DNA of 63,837 bases from Bacteroidota bacterium (GTDB lineage Bacteria > Bacteroidota > Bacteroidia > Chitinophagales > Chitinophagaceae), in the NCBI GenBank assembly GCA_005884665.1, contig VBAT01000030.1, positions 1-63,837 on the forward strand, given 5' to 3'. The notes under the pieces are model-generated. The model saw only the letters and a list, made by a program, of their open reading frames with translations. It was not told the origin of the DNA and searched no databases. Shown here piece by piece: positions 1 through 6,956 of the stretch (position 1 is the first letter of the stretch; each line of letters starts with the position of its first letter). A program made the position numbers and the translations under genes.

Positions 1-2
1 AC

Positions 3-245
3 TTTGCAAACCAAGACGCAGAAGTTCAATACATAGAAGTAAAAGGCAAGAAAGGAAATGTGACTTTACACACAGGTATGACAAAAGATTCTGTACGGAT
101 ACTTGTAGGCAAACCTGATAATGTTGCATTACGTTCTTACGGGAATGCACTTGAAGACTGGGGTTATAAGATTAGGAATAATTATGTGCCTGACTTAGAA
201 ATAAATTTTGAAGCTGGAAAATTAAAGAGCCTACGACAAGACTAA
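3..245 (+). CDS. C-terminal fragment of a small BamE/SmpA-like protein
   Basis: The reading frame is open from the window edge, so only the last 80 or so residues are visible and the start lies outside. The core reads GMTKDSVRILVGKPD, followed by an aromatic-rich stretch and EINFEAGKLKSLRQD. This pattern (a short helix carrying G-M-x-x-x-x-V, a G-x-P turn, then a strand ending F-x-x-G-K-L) is typical of the small alpha/beta BamE/SmpA/OmlA-like fold found in many lipoproteins and small orphan proteins. A lipoprotein signal cannot be checked because the N-terminus is missing. The gene is followed by the first attC-like block and may be the end of another cassette. The fold assignment is inferred from the motif alone. 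Confidence 0.45.
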   Translation, partial: FANQDAEVQYIEVKGKKGNVTLHTGMTKDSVRILVGKPDNVALRSYGNALEDWGYKIRNNYVPDLEINFEAGKLKSLRQD

Positions 246-342
246 TTTATATTGTTTTGCACTAATTGACTACTACTAATTGCATTGACAAAAGCAGTCA
301 TCTTGTAAATGGAAACCGATAAATCGATGGTGATAGAATGCC

Positions 343-478
343 GAACACACAACATGGGGTTTGCTGCTATGCTGGTTGAAGAATATATACTGATCGCCCC
401 GTTCGCTTATCAAACGTAGTCCGGGCTGACGAATCACAGAATATCAGCAAAGCAGAAAGCGATGACCGTTAGCAGCAA
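343..478 (+). repeat. Candidate attC-like cassette site 1
   Basis: This non-coding block lies between two unrelated orphan genes. Its right end carries CCGTTAGCAGC (467-477), whose reverse complement GCTAACGG matches the left ends of the blocks at 1427 and 2657. It contains AATCACAGAATATCAGC (432-448), close to GAACACAGAATACTGCC in the second block, and GAATATATACTGATC (377-391), close to GAATATATTCTCAG in blocks 2 and 3. The left end here reads AACATGG rather than CTAACATTGG and is less well conserved. The outer arms are short imperfect inverted repeats, as in integron attC sites, but strict attC consensus is not met and no integrase is visible. Confidence 0.4.
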
Positions 479-523
479 GTTTAGCAGACAGTGCGTTTAA
501 AAAGGAATAAATCAAGAATTGAT

Positions 524-1405
524 ATGTTGACATATAGTGAAGTCATAGTTCTAAGGGATAAGCTGGCGAGTGGCGAAATTGGCTTAGAATCCGCACAAGC
601 ACAATATTGGAAAGATTTTAAAGAAGGACAAAAGTCCTGGCATACTAAAGACTGGAAAGAACGAAGGTCTGAAATGATTAAAGACAAGTGTGAAATATGC
701 AGTAGTAAAGATACATTAACGCTACAGCATCGTTCCCACCCCAAAAAATACTCGGAGTATTTAAGTGACGTAACAAGAGCATACGCTGAAGAGTACAGAA
801 ACACTAATCCCGTCATAGATAAATATGAGTTCACTACTTACGTGCTAAAAAAGTATGATTATGTACCCATTCCTTTCTGTCCAAATTGTAAGTGGAGCAA
901 TCCTTACGAAAGAGTGAGAAAAATTCCCAAGTATCGTTGCTTGGGATGTCGGCACGAATTTGATAACCCAGTCTATAAATCTGTTGATGAACTTATTTCA
1001 ATTTTTTATGAAAATGAAGAAGCACTTGAAGTTCGGGATAAGTGCTTTGTATCAAAGGAATGGCGAAATAAAAATAACCTATCAAATATTAGATATTGGC
1101 TGCAAAGAGACCGTGCAAGAAATAAAGATGCTGAAACGATCGGGAAAGAGGCGTTTTTGCTTTATCTGAACGACAGTATTCAATATCTTTCCTTTGATGA
1201 TACGATAACTGCTTGTAAAAAATGTGCATTTAACTTTGATATAAATAAAATGGAATTATGTCCTAAATGTAACCAATATTACAAAGGACTTCAGTATCCA
1301 ACCTGTATTCAATGTTTACCAGAAGAAAAGCGAAAAGCTGCATTAGAAAGTATTGAATTTGGAAAGGACTGGCGAGAAATGCATAGAGAACTCGGAATCG
1401 ACTAA
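524..1405 (+). CDS. Orphan zinc-ribbon / HNH-like protein with seven CxxC motifs
   Basis: I do not recognise a named family. Counting from the ATG at 524, the protein has CxxC pairs at about C56/C59, C119/C122, C139/C142, C231/C234, C246/C249 and C261/C264, and LTLQHRSHP (H69, H72) follows the first pair. The C-x2-C...LxxxH layout resembles an HNH endonuclease core in which the first CxxC holds structural zinc, but the usual third motif (Asn/His) is not evident. The later pairs look like rubredoxin-like zinc ribbons. There is no signal peptide or membrane segment, so it is probably cytoplasmic and binds nucleic acid; that is inference. A GTG at 491 would add eleven residues but lies against the preceding repeat. 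The gene sits alone between two attC-like blocks, consistent with a mobile cassette. Confidence 0.6.
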   Translation: MLTYSEVIVLRDKLASGEIGLESAQAQYWKDFKEGQKSWHTKDWKERRSEMIKDKCEICSSKDTLTLQHRSHPKKYSEYLSDVTRAYAEEYRNTNPVIDKYEFTTYVLKKYDYVPIPFCPNCKWSNPYERVRKIPKYRCLGCRHEFDNPVYKSVDELISIFYENEEALEVRDKCFVSKEWRNKNNLSNIRYWLQRDRARNKDAETIGKEAFLLYLNDSIQYLSFDDTITACKKCAFNFDINKMELCPKCNQYYKGLQYPTCIQCLPEEKRKAALESIEFGKDWREMHRELGID

Positions 1406-1420
1406 ACGGTGTCTAAAAAA

Positions 1421-1630
1421 CCTGCTGCTAACATTGGATTGGCAATATGGCGGGGGCGACGAATATATTCTCAGCTTTTTGTTCACTACTCAGCTACGGT
1501 TTCGGCAGACGAATAACGCCAAGCAACAAAATAAACAATGAGCTTTTGTATATTTAATCAGCAGTGGCATCGGGCGCACGGAACACAGAATACTGCCAAA
1601 TTACTAATGCTTTAACGTTAGCGGTCATGC
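1421..1630 (+). repeat. Candidate attC-like cassette site 2 (most complete copy)
   Basis: This intergenic block of about 210 bp has inverted ends: TGCTAAC at 1426-1432 and GTTAGCG at 1617-1623. Inside the left end is TTGGCAATATGG (1438-1450 region); the right end holds ACAGAATACTGCCAAA (1585-1600 region), whose reverse complement TTTGGCAGTATTCTGT parallels the left arm. The left 48 bases (1427-1474) recur at 2657-2703 with only a few differences. The layout, with outer 7-bp boxes, inner boxes and a variable middle, is that of a long attC site. The boxes deviate from the canonical RYYYAAC/GTTRRRY pair, so the assignment remains tentative. Confidence 0.45.
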
Positions 1631-1665
1631 TATTTTAGACTCTACCCTTTTAAGTAACTTTATAG

Positions 1666-2622
1666 ATGACAGAGACAAGACGAATGCACTATGTTCCGAG
1701 AGTTTATTTGGAAAAATTTGCTAAGCAGCGAGGTGATGAATATTATATCTGTGCATTAGAAAAACAAACAGGAAAAATATTCAATCCAAACATTAAAAAA
1801 ATTTGTGTCGAAACAGATCTGTATTTGCTTGACGGATCTACAGAAGGCGAAAGACAAATGATTGAAAAGCTTTACAATGACTTATTCGAAAGAGAATATA
1901 ACAAAATACATAAAATACTTGTTGATGATAGCCGAGATGCAATAACTATGGAGGAACGATACGATATCATCAGTTTTGTCGTATCTATGTTTTATCGAAA
2001 TAATGTTTGGAATGCTGGATACAACAAATTAATTGATGAAACACTAGCAAAGGCATACCATTTGTCCAAAGCAAATGAAAAAGATTCATTTTTCTTTGGT
2101 GAACAAGAAGTTTCAATTGCTGGCAAATCACTAGAAGAACTGCAAAAAGAAAACCGTGATAAGGACAGGCAGATGCTTGCACTCAATGCTATTCAAAGAA
2201 TATTCGAGTTGACACGTATGCGTGTTGTTAATGACGTGGTTACCGTTGTAAAAACAGAAGATTTAATAGTGACAAGCGACAATCCTGTTTCATTTCGAGG
2301 AGAAAAGGTTAATGTTAGACCAATCCCAATTGACCCGAATAATACATTATCACTTCCAATAGATGATTGTCATTTATTACAGCTAAGACCTTGGGGTGAT
2401 AAACTTGACAATAATCTAACAATGCTTGGAAGGATGTCAGAATTTTCGATTGTATCTGGAATTGTTGCAGAAACAAACAATCAATTCCAATATAATCAAG
2501 CCGAACGATTTTTACTAGGGACTGAGGATGGGATAAGAGGCTTTCAATACGATCCTAATGGGGAGCTATTCAAGAAAAAAATACAAGCAAAGTTTGCTTC
2601 AAGAATGCCTAAACCTCAATAG
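1666..2622 (+). CDS. DUF4238 domain-containing protein
   Basis: The N-terminus contains MHYVPRVYLEKFA (residues 7-19), the hallmark of the DUF4238 family, and VTSDNPV at about 202-208 matches the family's second conserved block near the C-terminus. The length (318 residues) is normal. The function of DUF4238 is not established; members occur scattered on mobile DNA and next to defence genes. No signal peptide or membrane segment is visible. ATG at 1666 follows an A/T-rich leader. The gene stands alone between attC-like blocks 2 and 3, in the same orientation as its neighbours, as expected for a cassette gene. A defence role would be inference only. Confidence 0.8.
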   Translation: MTETRRMHYVPRVYLEKFAKQRGDEYYICALEKQTGKIFNPNIKKICVETDLYLLDGSTEGERQMIEKLYNDLFEREYNKIHKILVDDSRDAITMEERYDIISFVVSMFYRNNVWNAGYNKLIDETLAKAYHLSKANEKDSFFFGEQEVSIAGKSLEELQKENRDKDRQMLALNAIQRIFELTRMRVVNDVVTVVKTEDLIVTSDNPVSFRGEKVNVRPIPIDPNNTLSLPIDDCHLLQLRPWGDKLDNNLTMLGRMSEFSIVSGIVAETNNQFQYNQAERFLLGTEDGIRGFQYDPNGELFKKKIQAKFASRMPKPQ

Positions 2623-2649
2623 GTGTACAATTGCTTCATGGTGAAAAGC

Positions 2650-2703
2650 ACGAACCGCTAACATTGCATTGGCAATATGGCGGGGCGATGAATATATTCT
2701 CAG
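2650..2703 (+). repeat. Truncated attC-like block 3 (left half only)
   Basis: ACCGCTAAC followed by ATTGCATTGGCAATATGG and GATGAATATATTCTCAG repeats the left half of block 2 almost base for base. After 2703 the similarity stops abruptly and no right half with GTTAGC appears before the next gene. This looks like the broken edge of the repeated-cassette region. Confidence 0.5.
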
Positions 2704-2839
2704 GAAAGCTCGTTGTTGATTTATTATTTCAAATCTCATAAATCTTTTGATTGACGATTTGCCACTATGCAGTTTAGATACTCACATTCTAATTTGAAAT
2801 TCCCAAAAAATCTAAGTTTGCTTCCTCAACCCCCGATGT

Positions 2840-3577
2840 ATGAAATCACAGATATTGTCTGAGCTAAGGGAATTAAAATCCATAATGGCTCAATTAGTTG
2901 GAACCGCTGATCAACCAGAGCAAGAACAATTTTCTAAAGATGCTTTGGCGAAGGCTTCAAAGTTGTTTCTCAAAATGGCTGCCCAAAGAGGCGAATGGGT
3001 TAAGGAGGATGAATTGGGTAAGTACATCAAGGCAGACTGGAGGGCAGGAAGTTTTATAAGATCGGAATTTGGTTTTAATGCTTGCATCAAGGATGGTCGA
3101 TCCCATTTATACAATAAAAAGGCTCTGCAAAAACTAGGGCAAGAATTAAAAGCTCGCAACATTGACCTTTCACGATATATGGAGTACAGGCGAAGTGAAA
3201 CTGAATTTCAGAAGAAAGTGTCTGCAAATAAGAAACTGACGAAAAATAAACATCCTTATGAACTACCATCCGATATAAAAGACATTACCACATCACCACC
3301 GCCAACACCTGACGTGGCGTTGGTTAAGGCCGATTTGAAAAGGTTAAAAGATGAATTTTTTCAGTTCAAAATGAGTGAGTATATAGATATCTATCGCGAT
3401 AATCACGCAATGGTGAAATTTGTTTACTATTTTGAAAAATATCTTGACCCGCAAATCAAGCGCAGATGCAAGAAATGGTGCGATGATTTCAATTATGCGA
3501 ATCACGCATTAGAACTCATCACTAAGAAAAAAGAGGTTTTTGTTCCGGTAAAGGAAGAAGACATGATTCAACTATGA
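2840..3577 (+). CDS. Orphan protein of unknown function next to a helix-turn-helix gene
   Basis: No family is recognised. The 245-residue protein is soluble and charged: a helical N-terminus (MKSQILSELRELKSIMAQL), a middle segment with WRAGSFIRSEFGF, a proline-rich linker (TTSPPPTPD at about 150) and a basic C-terminal helical part with PQIKRRCKKWCDDF. The middle part has the look of a small DNA-binding or adaptor domain, but this is only an impression. Its stop codon (3575-3577) directly abuts the stop of the convergent helix-turn-helix gene. Both are typical of small accessory islands in Bacteroidota. The start ATG at 2840 is chosen because a downstream reading frame without gaps follows; no strong ribosome binding site is seen. 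Confidence 0.6.
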   Translation: MKSQILSELRELKSIMAQLVGTADQPEQEQFSKDALAKASKLFLKMAAQRGEWVKEDELGKYIKADWRAGSFIRSEFGFNACIKDGRSHLYNKKALQKLGQELKARNIDLSRYMEYRRSETEFQKKVSANKKLTKNKHPYELPSDIKDITTSPPPTPDVALVKADLKRLKDEFFQFKMSEYIDIYRDNHAMVKFVYYFEKYLDPQIKRRCKKWCDDFNYANHALELITKKKEVFVPVKEEDMIQL

Positions 3578-3850
3578 TCAAGCAGTCATTCTTTTCTTCT
3601 TCTCAATTTTCAAAACTTCGGACTCCAGGTACATCGCTTTTTTGCGCCCCTTTACCAACTGAGGTTTGACAATACCCTCATTGATAGCTTTTAAAAATAC
3701 TGCGTTGCTAATACCCGCCATTTTTAGGGCACCTTCTTTCGTTAGGAGTTGATCTTGCTGCAAGGCCATTTTAATTTCCTCCTTCAGGATTACTCTCATT
3801 TTTTCAAAGAATTCATCGACTCCGATGGAGTGCAATAGTATTGATTCCAT
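3578..3850 (-). CDS. Small helix-turn-helix (MerR/excisionase-like) DNA-binding protein
   Basis: This is a 90-residue protein read from the ATG at 3850 (upstream TTG at 3856 less likely). The C-terminal half, LLTKEGALKMAGISN...FLKAINEGIVKPQLV then GRKKAMYLESEVLKI, has the arrangement of a winged helix-turn-helix of the excisionase/MerR type: 'T-x-x-x-A-L-x-x-x-G-I' recognition region, a turn, then an aromatic-strand-helix ending with E-V-x-K. Such proteins regulate or excise integrated elements in Bacteroidota. A perfect palindrome lies directly upstream of the start codon, suggesting autoregulation. It converges with the orphan gene on the other strand with no gap. No integrase is present in the window. 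Confidence 0.65.
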   Translation of the reverse strand: MESILLHSIGVDEFFEKMRVILKEEIKMALQQDQLLTKEGALKMAGISNAVFLKAINEGIVKPQLVKGRKKAMYLESEVLKIEKKKRMTA

Positions 3851-3867
3851 AGTCAAAAATTTTGACT
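3851..3867 (-). promoter_or_regulatory. Palindromic operator candidate upstream of the HTH gene
   Basis: AGTCAAAAATTTTGACT has two perfect 8-base arms around one central base and ends immediately before the start codon (cat, 3848-3850). Its position suggests autorepression by the HTH protein; that is inference. Confidence 0.4.
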
Positions 3868-3994
3868 GAAAATATCATAAGACGCCAATATTTGGGGTAT
3901 TTTTGTCTAAGATTTGCAGTTACTCGATAGCAGAGAAGGATAGTGAGCGATTCGTGGAGTACAATTCCAGAGATATTTGTAAGAAATTGATTCA

Positions 3995-4041
3995 GAATAG
4001 GATTGGGACTTAGGTTCGAGACCCGTCCGGTCCGCTTTTAA
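3995..4041 (+). other. tRNA-3'-end-like remnant (possible attachment site)
   Basis: GGTTCGAGACCCGTCCGG followed by TCCGC and a T-run resembles the T-loop (TTCGAGA) and acceptor end of a tRNA. No matching 5' acceptor or anticodon arm lies upstream, and the T-stem pairs poorly, so it is not an intact tRNA. A 3' tRNA tail beside a small HTH gene is what integration into a tRNA leaves behind. This is tentative. Confidence 0.3.
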
Positions 4042-4060
4042 ATGAGCAATCAGGTAAAAA

Positions 4061-4092
4061 GCCGCTTAGAATACAAAATCTAAGCGGCTTTT
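4061..4092 (+). terminator. Strong rho-independent terminator
   Basis: GCCGCTTAG (4061-4069) pairs with CTAAGCGGC (4080-4088) across a 10-base loop, followed by TTTT and preceded by AAAAA, so it could work in both directions. It sits directly behind the tRNA-like tail and before the end of the minus-strand pseudogene. Confidence 0.75.
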
Positions 4093-4120
4093 GCTTTATA
4101 GATGGGTCAAAAAAGACGTT

Positions 4121-4758
4121 TCAAGACTCCTCTATTCGGTTAGCATCCCGGTTAGCAAGCCAGTTTCGTCGAAATGAAATGCTTGCGAAGGTGCAATTAA
4201 TGAATTTTATATTTAATAAAACCACTGATCTTTCTAATGTAAAATTCTTAAATGAACAATTGATGAATAAAAGGTCGCCGGGATATGTATTGCCAGCAAA
4301 AGAAAAATGTTGAATCTCCACATTTATAAAAAGTACCGGATGTCGAAAAGATGAATGTTCAATGAATAGTGTATCAAATTCAGCCGAATCAATAACAGCA
4401 GGGGACCTGAATTCAGTATTTTGAATAATTAAGTGTTGAAGAAATACGTTTTCAAATAAAAGGAATCAATATTTGAATTTGTTATCTCAAAAGCATGATT
4501 AAAGAAAATCGTGTTCTGTCGTAATTTTCTCAGAGATCCAATTACTACCTTCAAATCTTGGTGATCGACGAAGAAAGTTGTATCCAAAAAATACATCGGG
4601 CTCTCAGATGTATTCCTGAATATAATATCCTGCGATTTAACTCCTTCCAAAAAGCAGTCAAAAAAAGTAAATACAAAAAGAGCGTCCGTTTCAAAATATT
4701 TATCTCTGTTATCTATGAATTTAAGGAAAACCGGAAGATTAATTAATAAGCTCCGCAT
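4121..4758 (-). pseudogene. Frameshifted orphan gene, beta-helix / pentapeptide-like repeats
   Basis: Two minus-strand frames join into one protein. The first starts with ATG at 4758 (MRSLLINLPVFLKF) and stops at 4429. The second frame is open from about 4465 down to 4121 without needing its own start. Read across a shift near 4440-4466 the product alternates short hydrophobic and polar strands, for example VLFINVEIQHFSF, LLFINCSFKNFTL and IKFINCTFASISF. That near-regular F/I-x-N-C-x-F pattern is typical of right-handed beta-helices and pentapeptide-type repeats. The tail contains a small direct repeat (CGGTTAGCA twice, 4138-4160). No function can be given; the gene is inactive or the sequence has an error. 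Confidence 0.5.
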
Positions 4759-4867
4759 GGCGGACAGATATGCTAGGTGACAGGCGGTTCATTTTACTTG
4801 AAATTACAACTTGCGTGATTTCGTACATTCGCAAACCATTGGGTTACAGACCCGACTTCGGATCATA

Positions 4868-4892
4868 AAAAGTTCACAAAAAGAGAACTTTT
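4868..4892 (+). promoter_or_regulatory. Inverted repeat upstream of higB, candidate antitoxin operator
   Basis: AAAAGTTC (4868-4875) and GAACTTTT (4885-4892) form perfect 8-base arms with a 9-base spacer, 24 bases before the higB start codon. HigA-type antitoxins commonly repress their own operon by binding such palindromes. The assignment is by position and symmetry only. Confidence 0.45.
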
Positions 4893-4915
4893 CAAATATT
4901 AATTGTATCTTTGGC

Positions 4916-5247
4916 ATGAAAGTTCATTTAATAAGAAAGGAAACAATTGAACACTTTGCCAGCAAAATGCCAGAAGCAGATCTTCATTTCGGGAATGGTT
5001 AACGAAACTGAAGTATGCGGATTGGGAGAATCCTGAAGACATACAGGCAACCTTCAGTTCTGCTGACTTGTTGGGCAATGGAAGCGATAGGGTTGTTTTC
5101 GACATTGGAGGCAATAATTACAGGATGATATGTAGGTATTGGTTTGGCACAACCCGGATTCATGTATACGTTAAATGGATTGGCACACATGGTGAGTACA
5201 ATGGGCTTTGTAAAAGAAATAGACAATACACCGTTGACGACTTTTAA
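4916..5247 (+). pseudogene. higB: HigB-family toxin (mRNA interferase) with a one-base frameshift
   Basis: The start MKVHLIRKETIEHFASK is followed, in the frame shifted by one base, by RSRSSFREWLTKLKYADW, then DLLGNGSDRVVFDIGGNNYR, MICRYWFG, and YVKWIGTHGEYNGL, ending at TAA 5245-5247. This is the full Bacteroidota HigB (RelE/HigB superfamily ribosome-dependent RNase) pattern. The A-run at 4964-4967 has four A's; five would restore SKNARSRSSF, the form I would expect in the family. In the deposited frame translation stops at 5002 after 29 residues. The toxin is therefore either inactivated, or the run is a sequencing slip or a slippery site. higA follows 10 bases later. Confidence 0.8.
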
Positions 5248-5257
5248 AAATTGAATT

Positions 5258-5734
5258 ATGGAAGTATTAAAATATAAAGTTATCAAGAGTAAGACTCAAT
5301 ATAATCAATACAGTAAAAAGCTGGAAGAACTACTTGACGGCGGTTCCAAAGCCAGAGCTATCACTGAGGAAATTGACTTACTGACTTTACTGATTGAAAA
5401 ATGGGACGAAGCCCACAATACTTTCGATGAGCTTGACCCAGTTGAACTATTACACTCGTTGATGACAGATCACAATATGAAAGCAAAGGACCTGGTCCAG
5501 CTGCTTGATATTAGCAAAGGCTATGTTTCCGACATTCTTAACTATAAAAAAGGTCTTTCCAAAGATGTCATTCGCAAATTGGCAGAGAGCTTCAAAGTAT
5601 CACAGGAAGCTTTCAACCGTCCATACAAATTAATTCTTCCTGAAAACTCTCACTTGCACAATGCAAGTATTATGAACACAACCAAAAAAAATGGATCGGG
5701 AAAAAGAATACGCCTAACCAAATCGCTTTCATAG
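5258..5734 (+). CDS. higA: HigA-family antitoxin, XRE-type helix-turn-helix
   Basis: This 158-residue protein has a helical N-terminal half (toxin-contacting and dimerising in this family) and a helix-turn-helix at about residues 65-110: MKAKDLVQLLDISKGYVSDI, then LNYKKGLSKDVIRKLAESF. The C-terminal segment AFNRPYKL...HLHNASIMNT is a conserved tail of Bacteroidota HigA antitoxins. The gene starts 10 bases after the higB stop, the usual toxin-first order. It would neutralise HigB by direct binding and repress the operon, perhaps through the inverted repeat at 4868-4892. The gene is intact although its toxin is frameshifted, the stable outcome expected if the toxin was lost first. Confidence 0.85.
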   Translation: MEVLKYKVIKSKTQYNQYSKKLEELLDGGSKARAITEEIDLLTLLIEKWDEAHNTFDELDPVELLHSLMTDHNMKAKDLVQLLDISKGYVSDILNYKKGLSKDVIRKLAESFKVSQEAFNRPYKLILPENSHLHNASIMNTTKKNGSGKRIRLTKSLS

Positions 5735-5815
5735 TTGTTGTCCAAAAGCTGGCATCCACAATCACCAGGAAAGCGAAGTAAGCGCCTTCGCTCGTCAACA
5801 GGCGAAAAAGTGATT

Positions 5816-6817
5816 CTATTTCACCTTGACAACAACTTTTCCTTTAGCATGCCCTTTTTCGACGTATGCCATAGCTTCATTGGTTGTTTCAAATTGAAAT
5901 ACCTTATCCACAACTGGTCGTATGATACCCGAGTCAATGAGAGAAGTGATCTCACGTAATTGATCTCCGCTTGCTCTCATGAAAAGAAATGAATAGCCTA
6001 CTTTAAGCCGTGTAGTTTTTTTTCGAATTCGATAGCTCAAAAGACGTACTATCAATTTCATGAACCACGACAATCCAGTCTGTTTAGCAAAATCAGGATC
6101 GGGCGGGCCGGAAATCGAGATGAGCTTTCCACCGGGTTTTAACACTTGTAATGATTTTTCGAGTGTTATTCTATCCTGACTATTCAAAACCACATCGTAA
6201 TCTTTAAGTGTTGTTTCAAAGTTTTCCTTTTTGTAATCAATTACAATATCTGCGCCGAGTCTTTTCACCAAATCAATATTGGAGGCACTGGTTGTTGTTG
6301 CAACGGTAGCACCGAGGTGTTTTGCAAGTTGAATTGCAAATGTTCCTACGCCACCGGAACCTGCCTGAATGAAAACTTTTTGTCCTTTTTTCAGGTTCGC
6401 TTTTTCAACAAGTGCCTGCCAGGCCGTTAAACCAACCAGGGGTATAGAAGCAGCTTCTTCCATAGAAAGGTTTTTGGGCTTAATAGCAAGATCGTTTTCA
6501 TTAACTGAAATGAATTCTGCAAAAGTCCCGATTCGATGGTCTGCAGGTCTTGCATAAACCTCATCACCAGCCTTGAACCTGGTAACTCTTGCACCAACTT
6601 TGGTTACAACACCCGACATATCGTGTCCCAGCGTAAATGGAGTTTTATATGGCAAAATCATTTTAAATTCACCGTCTCTGATTTTTGAATCCAGAAGGTT
6701 CACGCCTGCGGAATGTATTTGAACCAAAATCTCGGTTTCTTTTACAGCCGGGTCTGCAATTTGTTTTAGCTGTAATTTTGCTTTTTTCCCGTAGCGGGTT
6801 AGTATAAATGCTTTCAC
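5816..6817 (-). CDS. NAD(P)-dependent medium-chain alcohol dehydrogenase / quinone reductase
   Basis: This member of the zinc-independent MDR (quinone oxidoreductase-like) branch has an N-terminal GroES-like domain (AGVNLLDSKIRDGEF, FTLGHDMSGVV) and a nucleotide-binding motif AGSGGVGTFAIQLAKHLGA at about residue 155. The lack of the catalytic-zinc cysteine cluster fits the quinone/enone reductase group. I start at GTG 6817, which follows an AAGGA box by a few bases and gives VKAFILTRYGKK, the usual N-terminus; the frame stays open to a TTG at 6874, but that adds a lysine-rich extension. It lies downstream of the SDR gene on the same strand, 139 bases away, so the pair is probably one operon under the HxlR operators. 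Substrate is unknown; reactive carbonyls or enones are plausible. Confidence 0.85.
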   Translation of the reverse strand: MKAFILTRYGKKAKLQLKQIADPAVKETEILVQIHSAGVNLLDSKIRDGEFKMILPYKTPFTLGHDMSGVVTKVGARVTRFKAGDEVYARPADHRIGTFAEFISVNENDLAIKPKNLSMEEAASIPLVGLTAWQALVEKANLKKGQKVFIQAGSGGVGTFAIQLAKHLGATVATTTSASNIDLVKRLGADIVIDYKKENFETTLKDYDVVLNSQDRITLEKSLQVLKPGGKLISISGPPDPDFAKQTGLSWFMKLIVRLLSYRIRKKTTRLKVGYSFLFMRASGDQLREITSLIDSGIIRPVVDKVFQFETTNEAMAYVEKGHAKGKVVVKVK

Positions 6818-6956
6818 TTTATCCTTTTTATTTCGATTACATTTTTTTCTGCCGGTTACTTTGGAGGTTGCCAATCTTCATCTTTTTGTCGCCATTGTCC
6901 TTACGTTCTTTAGTCGACTTAAAAATTCCTTTGCTGTTTTTCCTTCTTCATTTCAA

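Noticed and set aside
1353..1541. A short plus-strand frame over the end of the zinc-ribbon gene and the attC-like block
   Set aside because: It overlaps a real gene in another frame and runs into the repeat; no family features.
3960..4040. A complete tRNA gene
   Set aside because: No 5' acceptor strand, D-arm or anticodon arm can be paired with the 3' tail.
4906..4913. TATCTTTG just before the higB start as a promoter
   Set aside because: It fits TAnnTTTG but ends three bases before the start codon, so the transcript would begin inside the gene unless it is leaderless.
5652..5668. ACTTGCACAATGCAAGT, a third copy of the HxlR palindrome inside higA
   Set aside because: It encodes the conserved HigA tail HLHNAS, so coding constraint explains it; its position in the end of a gene makes regulation unlikely.
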